A stretch of 20,760 nucleotides of DNA from JBQTIM01 sp052388135. Its GTDB lineage: Bacteria > Elusimicrobiota > Elusimicrobia > FEN-1173. Positions 6,753 through 17,397 of the stretch are shown here, piece after piece. A program made the translations under genes and the position numbers. Below the pieces are notes generated by a model. It was not told the origin of the DNA. It was given only the letters and a program-made list of their open reading frames with translations, and did not search any database. The stretch's first letter is position 1; each line of letters begins with the position of its first letter. The stretch is taken from contig JBQTIM010000020.1 of the NCBI GenBank assembly GCA_052388135.1, positions 1 to 20,760 on the forward strand, given 5' to 3'.

Positions 6753-7355
6753 TCAGCGCAGGCTGGGGCGGATGAGGCTGGTGACGGTGCCGAGGATGGA
6801 GAAGGGCTTCGTGATGGGGGAATACTTGGGGTTGATGGGCTCCAAATAAGGATCGGCGCCCTTGCGGCGGAAAAGTTTGACGGTGGCCTCGCCCTCCTCC
6901 TGGAAATAAGCCACCACGATGTCGCCGTCCTGCGCCGTGGGCGTGATGCGCACCAAAACCATGTCCCCGTCCTCGATGCGGGGGTGCATGCTGTCGCCCT
7001 TCACGCGCAGGGCGAAGTTGGCCCGTTTGGCGATCTCCTCGTCCACGGAAAGGTAGTCGGCCACGTCGGAGATGGCTTCGATGGGGTTGCCGGCGGGCAC
7101 GCGGCCCAGGATGGGGAGGCGCCTCTGGCGGGCGGCGTCGCTCTTGAGGGGGATGAGGAGCCCGCGGGCCTTCTCCGGCGCTTTGTTCAGCAAACCTTTT
7201 CTCTCCAGCGCGGCCAGGTGGTCCTGCACCGTGCCGATGCTCACCTTGAAAGCCGCGGCGATCTCCCGCACCGTGGGGGGCAATCCTTCCCGCCGCACCT
7301 GCCGGGCGACGAAATCAAAAATTTTAGCTTGCGCGGGCGTTGGGCGGGCGTCCAT
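6753..7355 (-). CDS. lexA: LexA repressor
   Basis: A 200-residue protein from the ATG at 7355. The N-terminal winged helix-turn-helix (residues 1-70) opens with RPTPAQAKIFDFV and contains GLPPTVREIAAAF. The peptidase-like half has the cleavage site A88-G89 (GRVPAG), the catalytic S122 (KGDSMHP) and K160 (ATVKLFRR), all intact. By family knowledge it represses SOS genes and self-cleaves with RecA-ssDNA. The frame stays open upstream to a further ATG at 7472, but that would add 39 residues unlike LexA and would run past the promoter, so 7355 is chosen. The promoter (7362-7390) places the -10 only six bases before this ATG, so the transcript is probably leaderless. A palindrome in the promoter suggests autoregulation. 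The length is standard for LexA. No other SOS gene is in the window. Confidence 0.96.
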   Translation of the reverse strand: MDARPTPAQAKIFDFVARQVRREGLPPTVREIAAAFKVSIGTVQDHLAALERKGLLNKAPEKARGLLIPLKSDAARQRRLPILGRVPAGNPIEAISDVADYLSVDEEIAKRANFALRVKGDSMHPRIEDGDMVLVRITPTAQDGDIVVAYFQEEGEATVKLFRRKGADPYLEPINPKYSPITKPFSILGTVTSLIRPSLR

Positions 7356-7361
7356 GGGGAT

Positions 7362-7390
7362 ACCATACACCCGTATGGAAGGTTTGTCAA
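7362..7390 (-). promoter_or_regulatory. lexA promoter, probably leaderless
   Basis: On the - strand, TTGACA (7390-7385), a 17-base spacer and TATGGT (7367-7362) make a near-consensus sigma70 promoter. The ATG begins at 7355, so transcription would start at or within a few bases of it. No ribosome binding site fits in the gap. Confidence 0.75.
7363..7378. promoter_or_regulatory. LexA operator candidate CCATAC-N4-GTATGG
   Basis: CCATACACCCGTATGG is a perfect 6-bp inverted repeat with a 4-bp centre, overlapping the spacer and -10 of the lexA promoter. The position and symmetry are as expected for an autoregulatory LexA box. The wording differs from the well-known gamma-proteobacterial (CTG-N10-CAG) and Gram-positive (GAAC-N4-GTTC) boxes. 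It also lies 93 bases before the divergent cupin start. Confidence 0.6.
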
Positions 7391-7443
7391 GGCCCTTTTG
7401 CCGGCCGGGCGTCCGTCGCCGCCGGAATCGTTCCCCGGAAAAA

Positions 7444-7452
7444 TGGCAAAAT
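7444..7452 (+). promoter_or_regulatory. Possible extended -10 for the cupin gene
   Basis: TGG-CAAAAT ends 18 bases before the ATG at 7471. No convincing -35 is seen upstream. If used, it would give a very short leader that still contains GGAGG at 7461-7465. Confidence 0.25.
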
Positions 7453-7470
7453 AGAGAGAGGGAGGAACCC

Positions 7471-7764
7471 ATGCCGAAAGCCGCCGAAAAGAATCTGGAT
7501 GTTCGAAACGTCGAGGAGGGCTGGCTCCGGCGGGGCTTCAGCTTCGGCCTCTGGACCGATCCCGCCGGCCGGGCGTGGGAGAATTACGTCCACGACGCCG
7601 ACGAACTTTTCATGGTCCTGGAGGGGGACGTGGAATTGGAGCTGCAGGGGCGCGTTCTGCGGCCCGCGCCGCGGGAGGAAATTTTTGTCCCGGCCCGGGC
7701 GGTCCATTCCGTGCGCAACCGCGGAGCTTCGGCGTCCCGGTGGGCTTATGGCTATCGGCTCTAG
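7471..7764 (+). CDS. Small single-domain cupin protein
   Basis: A 97-residue protein with a cupin core. Motif 1 is ENYVHDADELFMVLEGDVEL, with H41 and E45 as likely metal ligands; the usual second His of HxH is replaced by Ala43. Motif 2 contains IFVPARAVHSVRN with H79. A GGAGG (7461-7465) five bases before ATG supports this start; the frame is open far upstream, where it is only a shadow of lexA. Small cupins of this type bind a metal or small ligand; the substrate cannot be read from sequence. It is divergent from lexA across 115 bp that contains the LexA operator candidate, so co-regulation is possible but unproven. The REP-like element begins 30 bases after the stop. Confidence 0.88.
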   Translation: MPKAAEKNLDVRNVEEGWLRRGFSFGLWTDPAGRAWENYVHDADELFMVLEGDVELELQGRVLRPAPREEIFVPARAVHSVRNRGASASRWAYGYRL

Positions 7765-7793
7765 GGATGTGTTTCATAAGTCTCTTTGCAGTC

Positions 7794-7882
7794 GTCACCC
7801 CGGCGAAGGCCGGGGTCCAGGAAGTACAACTGATTTCAAGAATCCATTTCACACCCCGGACGCCGGCTCCCGCCGGTATGAC
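7794..7882. repeat. REP-like element of the GTCA-CCCCGGCGAAGGCCGGGG type
   Basis: The left end GTCACCCCGGCGAAGGCCGGGG contains a hairpin with GAA-type loop (CCCCGGC/GCCGGGG). The right end has GCCGG..CCGG followed by TATGAC. The outer ends GTCA..CCGGC and GCCGGTATGAC are inverted. This wording is a widely seen bacterial intergenic repeat (established knowledge, from memory). It is a different type from the one at 6278. It lies immediately before the start of the secreted protein gene. Confidence 0.7.
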
Positions 7883-7891
7883 GGCTCAGCA

Positions 7892-8878
7892 TTGGTAAAG
7901 AAGTGCCGGGAACACTGTGCCGGCGCGGGCCGCTTTGTCGCGCGGGCCCTGGTCCTCGCTTGGCCCGTTCTTCTGGCGTCGGCCGCGCTCGGGCCGTTGC
8001 AGGCCGCGCCCTTCGACCGCGAATTCTGGAAGCACTGGGGCGACGGCCGGGCCGAGCTGGCGGGCTACGATCTGGTTTACCCGCGCTACGGGGAGCTTCG
8101 CCGCGGCACGGCGGTTCTCATCTACGTGACCGAGCCCTTTTCCAAGTCCCTCCGCGTCAAGGCCGATCCCGGCCGGCGCCCCAAGTCCGACGAGGTTCCC
8201 GTCCTCAAGCTCAACGCCGTTTTGGATTTTCCCACGGGCGTTTACGATTACAACCTCATGACCAGCGCCTTCGTCGCGCTGAAGCCCTTGGCGGGGCGGC
8301 CCGCCGGATCGCCCGCGAAAGCGTCCTTCACGTCCCAGGAGTGGTGCGGCCACGTCTACGGCCAGCTGCTTTTCGGTTCGCGGTCCGTCCGGCACGATTC
8401 CCACAGCTATTTCGACGGCGAGGCCGACCGCCGCGAAGAGCTGCCCTACCCGCCCGACGGCGTGAGCGAGGATATCCTCTTTCTTTGGGCCCGCGGCCTG
8501 GCCGCGCCGTTTTTGGCGCCGGGAGAAAGGCGCGAGGGCTCCCTCCTTCTCTCCCTGGCCGAGGCCCGGCTGGGCCACAAGCCCCTGAGCTGGGAGAAAG
8601 CCTCTTTCTCTCGCCGCGCCGAGCCGGTCCGCCTGCAAGTTCCCGCGGGCTCCTTCGCGGCTGAGGTTTATCAAGTCGAGACGGTTTCGGGCCGCCGCTG
8701 GACCTTCTATAAGGAAGCGGAGGCCCCGGGCCGCCTCCTCAAGTGGGAGGCCGGGGACGGCCAGGCGGGCGAATTGGTGGCTTCCGAACGCATGGCGTAC
8801 TGGGAGATGAACGGGGAGGAGTTTCTCTCGGCGGTGCGGCGGCTGGGCCTTTCGCCCCGGCCCCGTCGGACGCCGTGA
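7892..8878 (+). CDS. Conserved secreted protein of unknown function
   Basis: About 328 residues if translation starts at TTG 7892. This start is preferred because it puts a basic n-region and hydrophobic h-region (ALVLAWPVLLASAAL) at the N-terminus, with a likely cleavage at LQA-AP near residue 38. The frame is also open further upstream, including ATG 7748 inside the cupin gene, but that would place the repeat element in the protein. No ribosome binding site is evident. Recognisable blocks are FWKHWGDGRAELAGYDLVYP, FPTGVYDYNLMTSAFVAL, SQEWCGHVYGQLLF, SHSYFDGEAD and RWTFYKEAEAPGRLLKWE. From memory these match a family found in Bacteroidota and other phyla, often labelled septum formation inhibitor Maf without real similarity to Maf. 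I assign no function beyond extracytoplasmic. Its stop overlaps the GTG start of the next gene. Confidence 0.8.
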   Translation: MVKKCREHCAGAGRFVARALVLAWPVLLASAALGPLQAAPFDREFWKHWGDGRAELAGYDLVYPRYGELRRGTAVLIYVTEPFSKSLRVKADPGRRPKSDEVPVLKLNAVLDFPTGVYDYNLMTSAFVALKPLAGRPAGSPAKASFTSQEWCGHVYGQLLFGSRSVRHDSHSYFDGEADRREELPYPPDGVSEDILFLWARGLAAPFLAPGERREGSLLLSLAEARLGHKPLSWEKASFSRRAEPVRLQVPAGSFAAEVYQVETVSGRRWTFYKEAEAPGRLLKWEAGDGQAGELVASERMAYWEMNGEEFLSAVRRLGLSPRPRRTP

Positions 8879-9297
8879 GCTTCCAGGGGGAAGCGCCGTC
8901 GCCCAAAGGCGGCGGCCGCGCGGGCGGCGAACCTCCGGGCCCGCGCCGGGTTTCGGCCCCGCCGCCCCGCCCGCTCCTCGTCTACGACGGCGATTGCGCT
9001 TTCTGCCGCCGCTGGGCCCGCCGCCTCCGCGCCGTCACCAAGAGCCGCGCGGACTACGCTCCCTACCAGGAAGCCGCCGCCATTTTTCCGGAAATTCCGC
9101 GGGGCGATTTTGAAAAATCCATCCAGCTCATCGGGCCGGACGGGAGCGTGACTTCGGGCGCCGAGGCCGCCTACCGTACGCTGGCCCTGGTTCCGGCCGG
9201 CATTCCTTTCTTGCGGCTCTACGAGCGCGCGCCTTTTTTCGCGGCGCTTTCGGAAAAAATCTACGGCTTCGTCTCCCGCCACCGGCACCGCCTGTAA
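8875..9297 (+). CDS. DCC-family thiol oxidoreductase-like protein (DUF393)
   Basis: A 140-residue protein starting at GTG 8875, which overlaps the preceding stop as GTGA. The first 30 residues are Gly/Pro-rich and non-conserved; the frame is open further upstream but only as a shadow. The diagnostic DCC signature is at 36-50: VYDGDCAFCRRWARR, with C41 and C44 as a CxxC pair in a thioredoxin-like setting. Later blocks IQLIGPDGSVTSGAEAAYRT and FLRLYERAPFF are typical of the family. DCC proteins are predicted thiol-disulfide oxidoreductases; substrates are mostly unknown. The overlapping start suggests translational coupling to the secreted protein gene, which contains Cys residues. That hints at, but does not prove, a shared envelope role. 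Confidence 0.88.
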   Translation: MSFQGEAPSPKGGGRAGGEPPGPRRVSAPPPRPLLVYDGDCAFCRRWARRLRAVTKSRADYAPYQEAAAIFPEIPRGDFEKSIQLIGPDGSVTSGAEAAYRTLALVPAGIPFLRLYERAPFFAALSEKIYGFVSRHRHRL

Positions 9298-9314
9298 TTC
9301 CGACGGCCCGGCGT

Positions 9315-9343
9315 TTGCGGGGCCGCGTTCGAATTGCTAAAAT
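9315..9343 (+). promoter_or_regulatory. Promoter candidate for the CheB-CheR kinase operon
   Basis: TTGCGG (9315-9320), 17 bases, then TAAAAT (9338-9343), with an extended TGC before the -10 (9335-9337). It lies 74 bases before ATG 9417 and after the DCC stop. This makes the longer in-frame start at 9315 unlikely. Confidence 0.55.
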
Positions 9344-9416
9344 AGAGACTCGCTCCCGCGGATCGGACCCGCCGCGAGGCGCGGCAAACGCGGTTCTGGT
9401 GACGCTTTCAGGCCGA

Positions 9417-12400
9417 ATGCCAAAAGACACCACCACACCACCCATCGCTCAAACAACATCTCCCCGCGCCCCCTTCTACATCGCCGGCGTCGGCGCTTCC
9501 GCCGGCGGCTTGGACGCCTTCAAGGCCTTGTTGCGCCCCCTGCCCGCCGATATCCCTCTGGCCTTGGTCCTCATCCAGCATATGGATCCCAACCGCAAAA
9601 GCCTGCTGGCGGAGATCCTGTCCCGCGAGACCGACCTGCCCGTGGCGGAGATCACGGACGGCGAAACGGTGCGGCCGGGCCGGGTCTATGTGATTCCATC
9701 GGGGCGGCATTTGTCCATCCGGGAGGGAAGGCTCCGCCTGTCCCCCCGCGCCGATAGCTTGGCGACCATCGACCACTTTTTCCGTTCCTTGGCGGCGGAC
9801 CGCGGGCCGCGGTCGGCGGGCGTGGTTCTGTCCGGCACGGGGCAGGACGGTTCGCGCGGCCTGCGGGCCATCAAGGAGGCGGGCGGCGCCACCTTCGCGC
9901 AAGACGCCGGCTCGGCGGGTTTTTCCGGCATGCCCGTGAGCGCCCTGGACAGCGGTTTCGCGGATTACGTCTTGCCGCCGGAGCGCATCGGCGAGGCCCT
10001 GGCCCGCCTGGGCCGGGGGCAGTCCCTGTCGGCTTTCGTGGGCGCGCGCAAGGAACGCCAGATCAAGCTGGGCGACATGTACGCCATCCTGCGCGCCCAG
10101 ACCCGGGTGGACTTCACGGCTTACAAAAAGGAAACCCTTGAGCGCCGCGTCGCCCGGCGCATGGCCATGCTGAAGATGCGCCGCCTGGAGGATTATCTCC
10201 GCCACCTGGCGGAGCATCCGGCGGAGGTCCAAAGGCTTTACGAGGACCTGCTCATCACGGTGACCCGCTTTTTCCGGGACCCGAAGATTTGGACGGCCCT
10301 GCGCGAAAAGATTTTGCCCGGGGTGCTGGCGGCCAAGGCGCCCCGCGACACGGTCCGCGTTTGGGTTCCGGCTTGCTCCACCGGCGAGGAGGTGTATTCG
10401 CTGGGCATGACGCTGCTGGAGCTGCTGGAGGAGCGCGGCCGGCGCACGGCCGTCCAGATTTTCGGCACGGACATCCACGAGGGCAACTTGCAGAAGGCCC
10501 GCCAGGGCGCGTATCCGGCGGCGCTCCTGCGGGACATGGCGCCGGAACGCCTGCGGCGCTTTTTCGTCAAGAAGGACGACCAGTATCTTGTGCGCAGGGA
10601 ACTGCGGGAGGCGTGCCTTTTCTCCAAGCAGGACGTCACGCAGGACCCGCCCTTCTCCCGCCTCGACATGGTGAGCTGCCGGAACTTGTTGATCTATTTC
10701 TCCCCGGACCTCCAGGCCCGCGTCCTGTCCATTTTTCACTACGCCCTGGTGGACGGCGGCCTCCTGCTCCTGGGCCCGTCGGAGAACGCCCTGGGTTCGC
10801 CGGAACTGTTCGAGACGGCCGACAAGAGACTGGCCCTTTACCGCAAGACCGCCGCCGTCTCGGCCGCCGCGTTCAATTTGCGGTCCACGCGCGGCCGCGG
10901 CCCTTCGCCGTCCACCCCCGGCCCCAAGGCGCCCTCGAACGCGTGGAACGAGGCCACCCCCGGCGAGGCCCTGGACCATTATCTCCTCAGCCAGAACGCG
11001 CCCCCCGCCCTGCTCATCAATGCCGAGCTCGAGGTCCTGCATTCGCGCGGGCCCCTGGAGCCGTTCCTGGCGCCCTTCTCCGGCAGCCCCAGCTTCAACC
11101 TGCGCAAGGTCGGGCGGCCGGGGCTGGCGGCGGTGGTGGAGAAAGCCGCGCGCGAGGCGGACCGCCGCAAAGGGCCCGCCGCCCGCCATTGGCTCCGCGC
11201 CGGAGCCCGCGGCCTGCGGAAATACGAATGCCGCGTGACGCCCCTGTCCGGGCCCCTGCGCCGCGCCCGCCGCTACATGGTCCTTTTCAAGGTGGTCGAG
11301 GCCGCCCGCGCGCCGGCGGCCCCGCCGGCCCGCTCCGACAAGGCCGCCGACGAAGTTCTGCTCTACGCCCAGCAATTGGAAAGCGAGCTTTCCGCCGCGC
11401 GGGACTACATGCACAAGGCTTTGCGCGAGAAGGACACCGCTTACGAGGAGCTGCGGGCGGCCAACGAGGAGATCATGTCCTCCAACGAGGAGCTCCAGAG
11501 CACCAACGAGGAGCTGGAGACCGCCAAGGAAGAGCTTCAAAGCGCCAACGAGGAGCTCATCACCGTCAACGACGAGCTCAAGAACACCCTGGAGCGCGTG
11601 CGCGAGCTCAACGACAAGCTGGAGGAGGCCCAGCAGATCGCCCAGCTCGGCCACTGGGAGTGGGACATCGCCTCCGACAAAATCGTGTGGTCCGACGAGC
11701 TTTACCGCATCTTCGGCCTGTCCCCGCGGGAAGGGCCCATGACGTACGAAGCCTACTTGCAAAAACTTCCGCTGGAGGACCGGCAGGCCCAGAGGGAGCG
11801 CGTCCGCGGGGCGCTGGAGGACGGAAAACCCTTCGAGTTGCTGCGCCGCATCGTCTGGCCCGACGGGCAGGCGCGGTTCCTGAGCACGCGGGGCCGCGTG
11901 ATCCGCGACGCCGACGGCCGCGCCGTCCGCATGGTGGGGACCACCCAGGACGTGACGGAAGCCAAGAAAATTCAGGGAGCCTTGGAGTCCCAGACCGCCA
12001 TGCTGCAGGCGGTGCTCGAACAGGCCGCCGACGGCGTCATCGTCTACGACCGGCGCGGCAACCGCACCCTGGTCAACGCCGCGGCCCGCCGGCTGGCCGG
12101 TTTGGATCCCGACGGGCGGACCTTGGACCTGCCCCCGGGCGATTGGGGCGCCGTCTATTATCCGGACGGCCGGCCCATGCCCGCCGACCATTGGCCCGTC
12201 ACCCGGGCCCTGCGCGGCGAGGCGGCGGCGGGCCAGCAAGTCCGCATGCTGCGGCCCGACGGCACCGCCTACGACCTCCTCATGGGCTGCGCGCCCATCC
12301 GCAACGCGGCCGGGGACGTCGTGGGTGCCGTGGCCACTTTCACCGACATCACCGCCCGCCGCCGGGCGGAGGAAAAGGCCGCGGCCCTCAACCGCGAGCT

Positions 12401-13592
12401 CGAGGCGGCCCGCGACGCCGCCCTGGAATCCGTCCGCGCCAAGAGCCAGTTCCTGGCCAACATGAGCCATGAAATCCGCACGCCCTTGAACGCCGTGGTG
12501 GGCATGTCCAGCCTGCTGATGGACGGGGCTCTGGACGTCCGCCGCCAAGAGCAGGTCAAGATCGTTCACGATTCCGCGGTGAGCCTGCTGGGCGTGATCA
12601 ACGACATCCTGGATTTTTCCAAGATGGAAGCGGGCAAGCTGTCTCTGGAACCGGGCGTCTTCGAGCTCGGGCCCCTGCTGGAAAGCTGCCTGAACCTTTT
12701 CCGCCTGCAGGCCAAGGAAAAGGGCCTGGAGCTGGAATGGGCCGTCGCGGCCGGAACGCCGCCCCGTCTGGTGGGCGACCACGGACGCGTGCGCCAGATA
12801 TTGGTGAACCTGCTTTCCAACGCCGTCAAGTTCGCCGCGCGCGGGCGCGTGAAGGTCGCGGCCCGCGCCGAATCATCGAACGGCGGCAAGATATCCTTGC
12901 TGACGGAGGTGTCCGACCAGGGCCCGGGCATTCCCGCCGCGGACCGGGACAAACTTTTCAAACCGTTCTCCCAGCTGGATTCCTCCATGACGCGCCGTTA
13001 CGGCGGCGCGGGCCTGGGCCTGGCCATCTGCAAGGAACTCACGCAGATGATGGGCGGCGAAATCGGCGTGCGAAGCGAGGAGGGATCGGGCTCCACATTT
13101 TGGTTCCGCCTGCCTCTGGCCGTCGCGCCGGCGGACGGCGCCGCGGAATCGCCCGGCCTCCCGGCCCTTCCGCCCCCGCGCGCGGAGGACTTCGCTTCCC
13201 TGTCGGTCCTGGTGGCCGAGGACAACGCCGTCAATCGAAAAGTTCTCCTGGCGCAGTTGGAACGCCTGGGCGTCGCCGCCGAGGCCGTTTCCAACGGCCG
13301 GGAGGCGGTGGAGGCCGCCGCGCGCTCGCGTTACGACCTGATCCTCATGGACTGCCAAATGCCCGAGCTCGACGGCTACGAGGCCGCCGAACGGATCCGC
13401 CGCTCGGAAAACGGCGGCCGCCGCACCCCCATCGTGGCCGTCACGGCCCACGTGCTCGCCGGCGACCGGGAGCGCTGTTTTCAGGCGGGCATGGACGAGT
13501 ACATCTCCAAACCGGTGGAGCTGTCGGAGCTGGCCGCCGTCCTGAGCCGGCACGGGCGGGCGGAAAAAACGCAAAAACCGGCGCTCGCGTAG
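9417..13592 (+). CDS. CheB-CheR-coiled coil-PAS-PAS-histidine kinase-receiver fusion protein
   Basis: A 1391-residue protein from ATG 9417, chosen because the promoter -10 lies downstream of the first in-frame start at 9315. The N-terminus is a CheB methylesterase domain (about 18-205) with the full triad S28 (GASAGG), H55 (QHMDP) and D144 (TGQDGSRGL). A CheR methyltransferase domain follows (about 215-480), with a SAM-binding loop VPACSTGEEVYSLGM and SCRNLLIYF. A long coiled coil has EEL/NEEL heptad-like repeats (about 643-738). Two PAS domains (about 739-848 and 858-981) precede HisKA (H1018 in SHEIRTPLNA), the ATPase domain (about 1115-1231) and a receiver (about 1262-1381, D1312). CheB-CheR kinase fusions are known in many phyla; chemoreceptor methylation is not necessarily their role, because no chemotaxis gene is adjacent. 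The protein looks cytoplasmic. The next gene begins 12 bases after its stop. Confidence 0.95.
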   Translation: MPKDTTTPPIAQTTSPRAPFYIAGVGASAGGLDAFKALLRPLPADIPLALVLIQHMDPNRKSLLAEILSRETDLPVAEITDGETVRPGRVYVIPSGRHLSIREGRLRLSPRADSLATIDHFFRSLAADRGPRSAGVVLSGTGQDGSRGLRAIKEAGGATFAQDAGSAGFSGMPVSALDSGFADYVLPPERIGEALARLGRGQSLSAFVGARKERQIKLGDMYAILRAQTRVDFTAYKKETLERRVARRMAMLKMRRLEDYLRHLAEHPAEVQRLYEDLLITVTRFFRDPKIWTALREKILPGVLAAKAPRDTVRVWVPACSTGEEVYSLGMTLLELLEERGRRTAVQIFGTDIHEGNLQKARQGAYPAALLRDMAPERLRRFFVKKDDQYLVRRELREACLFSKQDVTQDPPFSRLDMVSCRNLLIYFSPDLQARVLSIFHYALVDGGLLLLGPSENALGSPELFETADKRLALYRKTAAVSAAAFNLRSTRGRGPSPSTPGPKAPSNAWNEATPGEALDHYLLSQNAPPALLINAELEVLHSRGPLEPFLAPFSGSPSFNLRKVGRPGLAAVVEKAAREADRRKGPAARHWLRAGARGLRKYECRVTPLSGPLRRARRYMVLFKVVEAARAPAAPPARSDKAADEVLLYAQQLESELSAARDYMHKALREKDTAYEELRAANEEIMSSNEELQSTNEELETAKEELQSANEELITVNDELKNTLERVRELNDKLEEAQQIAQLGHWEWDIASDKIVWSDELYRIFGLSPREGPMTYEAYLQKLPLEDRQAQRERVRGALEDGKPFELLRRIVWPDGQARFLSTRGRVIRDADGRAVRMVGTTQDVTEAKKIQGALESQTAMLQAVLEQAADGVIVYDRRGNRTLVNAAARRLAGLDPDGRTLDLPPGDWGAVYYPDGRPMPADHWPVTRALRGEAAAGQQVRMLRPDGTAYDLLMGCAPIRNAAGDVVGAVATFTDITARRRAEEKAAALNRELEAARDAALESVRAKSQFLANMSHEIRTPLNAVVGMSSLLMDGALDVRRQEQVKIVHDSAVSLLGVINDILDFSKMEAGKLSLEPGVFELGPLLESCLNLFRLQAKEKGLELEWAVAAGTPPRLVGDHGRVRQILVNLLSNAVKFAARGRVKVAARAESSNGGKISLLTEVSDQGPGIPAADRDKLFKPFSQLDSSMTRRYGGAGLGLAICKELTQMMGGEIGVRSEEGSGSTFWFRLPLAVAPADGAAESPGLPALPPPRAEDFASLSVLVAEDNAVNRKVLLAQLERLGVAAEAVSNGREAVEAAARSRYDLILMDCQMPELDGYEAAERIRRSENGGRRTPIVAVTAHVLAGDRERCFQAGMDEYISKPVELSELAAVLSRHGRAEKTQKPALA

Positions 13593-13604
13593 GACTCTTC
13601 GAAT

Positions 13605-16180
<2,576 letters not shown>

Positions 16181-16184
<4 letters not shown>

Positions 16185-17164
16185 AAAACGACAAATGGCT
16201 TTTCGCCCTCAAGGGCGCGTTCTGCCTGTTTCTCCTGATTCACGTCCTCGGCAAGGCCCGCTGGACGGATTTCCGCGAGGCGCTGGCGTCGGCGGACGCC
16301 GTCTTCATGGCGCTCTCGTTCCTCTTGGGCCCGGCCGTCCTCCACGCGGGGTTCCTGCGTTGGCGGGCGTTTCTAAAAATCCGGGAGACGGGCGAATCTT
16401 TCTGGGCGCTGTTCGAGCTTTACTTGGCCGGGCGGTTCCTCAACTTCCTGCGGCCCTACAGCGCCTTCGGCCATTGGGAATTCGAGGAGAACCGCGTCCG
16501 CTGGCGGGCCGCCGCCGCCTCCACGGCGTTGGACAGGTTCCTGGGTCTTTCGGTCCTGCTGTCCCTGTCGCTGGCGGGCTTGGCGTTGAACGCGCCGCTT
16601 TTCCTCAACCGCGCCTTGTCGGCGTCTCTGGCGGCGGTGCTGGTGGGATTTTTCATCGTGCTGTGGGCGGCCTTGGCCCCGCGGTCCCCGCTCACGACAT
16701 GGAAAGGGCGCCTGCCGGGCCCCGTCTTGCGCGTCGTGGAACTCAGAGCCGCTTTCCAGGCGTGGAGCGGACGGCGCGGGCTCTGGGTTCGAGCCGCGGC
16801 TCTCACCTTGCTGTGCGCCCTGCTGGCCGCAATCGACGCCTGGGCCGCCTGCCGCGCCTTCGGCGCCCACGTGCCGTTCACAATTCTTCTGGCGGCGGCG
16901 CCGCTGGTGCAGGTCATCGCCATGGCGCCCGTGTCGTTGGGGAACGCCGGCCTGCAGGAGTGGGGATATTTTTTCGTCTTTAAAAGTTTCGGCCTGCCTC
17001 CGGAGCTGGGTCTGGCGGTCGCCTTGCTTTTGCGCGCGCGCGGCCTGGCGACGGGCCTGGGCGCCGGGGCCCTCTACCTTCGCTGGGTGCTCAAGAACAT
17101 CCAGCCCGTTCCCGCGGGAGCCGCCTTCTCCGTCGAGCCAAGCACGCCCGGCGGCCGCGCCTGA
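16181..17164 (+). CDS. UPF0104 / lysylphosphatidylglycerol synthase TM-like membrane protein
   Basis: A 327-residue integral membrane protein from GTG 16181, overlapping the preceding stop as GTGA. The frame is open far upstream only as a shadow. About six to eight hydrophobic segments are visible, for example ALKGAFCLFLLIHVLG, AALTLLCALLAAIDAW and GLATGLGAGALYL. Family-type blocks are FLRPYSAFGHWEF with a following STALDRFLGL, and MAPVSLGNAGLQEWGYFF. These match the LPG_synthase_TM/UPF0104 superfamily, whose members include flippase-like proteins. The aminoacyl-transferase half of MprF is absent. The role is therefore probably transport or flipping of an envelope lipid or glycolipid, but the substrate is unknown. 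The overlap with the MASE1 kinase gene suggests one transcript, possibly linking envelope state to sensing. Confidence 0.85.
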
Positions 17165-17277
17165 TTGTTGTTCCCGCGCAGGCGGAGCGCCGCGGGGGGC
17201 GGCGTCCGCGTTCCCGTTCGCGCGCTCCGGCGCCTCCGAAGCGGACCGGCCGCGGACCGTCTTCATGCCCGGGACAC

Positions 17278-17297
17278 CGCCGCCGAGGCGTTTTTTT
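17278..17297 (+). terminator. Weak terminator candidate before rnr
   Basis: CGCC-GCCGA-GGCG (17278-17290) is a short 4-bp GC stem followed by seven T (17291-17297). The position suits the end of the three-gene operon, 114 bases after its stop, but the stem is short. Confidence 0.35.
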
Positions 17298-17341
17298 CAA
17301 CGCGAACCAAAACTCTTCCCGCGCCGAGCCTCCGGAATTCC

Positions 17342-17347
17342 TATAAT
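17342..17347 (+). promoter_or_regulatory. Consensus -10 for rnr
   Basis: TATAAT sits 50 bases before the GTG start at 17398. No clear -35 is visible at 16-18 bases upstream (region around 17318-17325 is CG-rich). Confidence 0.45.
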
Positions 17348-17397
17348 GGCCCGGTGACTACGACCTTGTTTTGCGCTTTCACGTCCGGAGAACGTTC

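Noticed and set aside
7356..7472. Longer lexA start at 7472 giving 239 residues
   Set aside because: The extra 39 residues are not LexA-like, and a strong promoter lies inside that segment just before ATG 7355.
11440..11620. Short repeated GAGGAGCT-type sequence resembling a repeat array
   Set aside because: It is the coding repeat of a coiled coil (NEEL/EEL heptads) within the CheB-CheR kinase protein, not a CRISPR array or intergenic repeat.
9408..12782. 1124-codon ORF on the - strand
   Set aside because: It is antisense to the CheB-CheR kinase fusion, whose domains are unmistakable. Long antisense frames are expected in GC-rich DNA, and the translation shows no domain.
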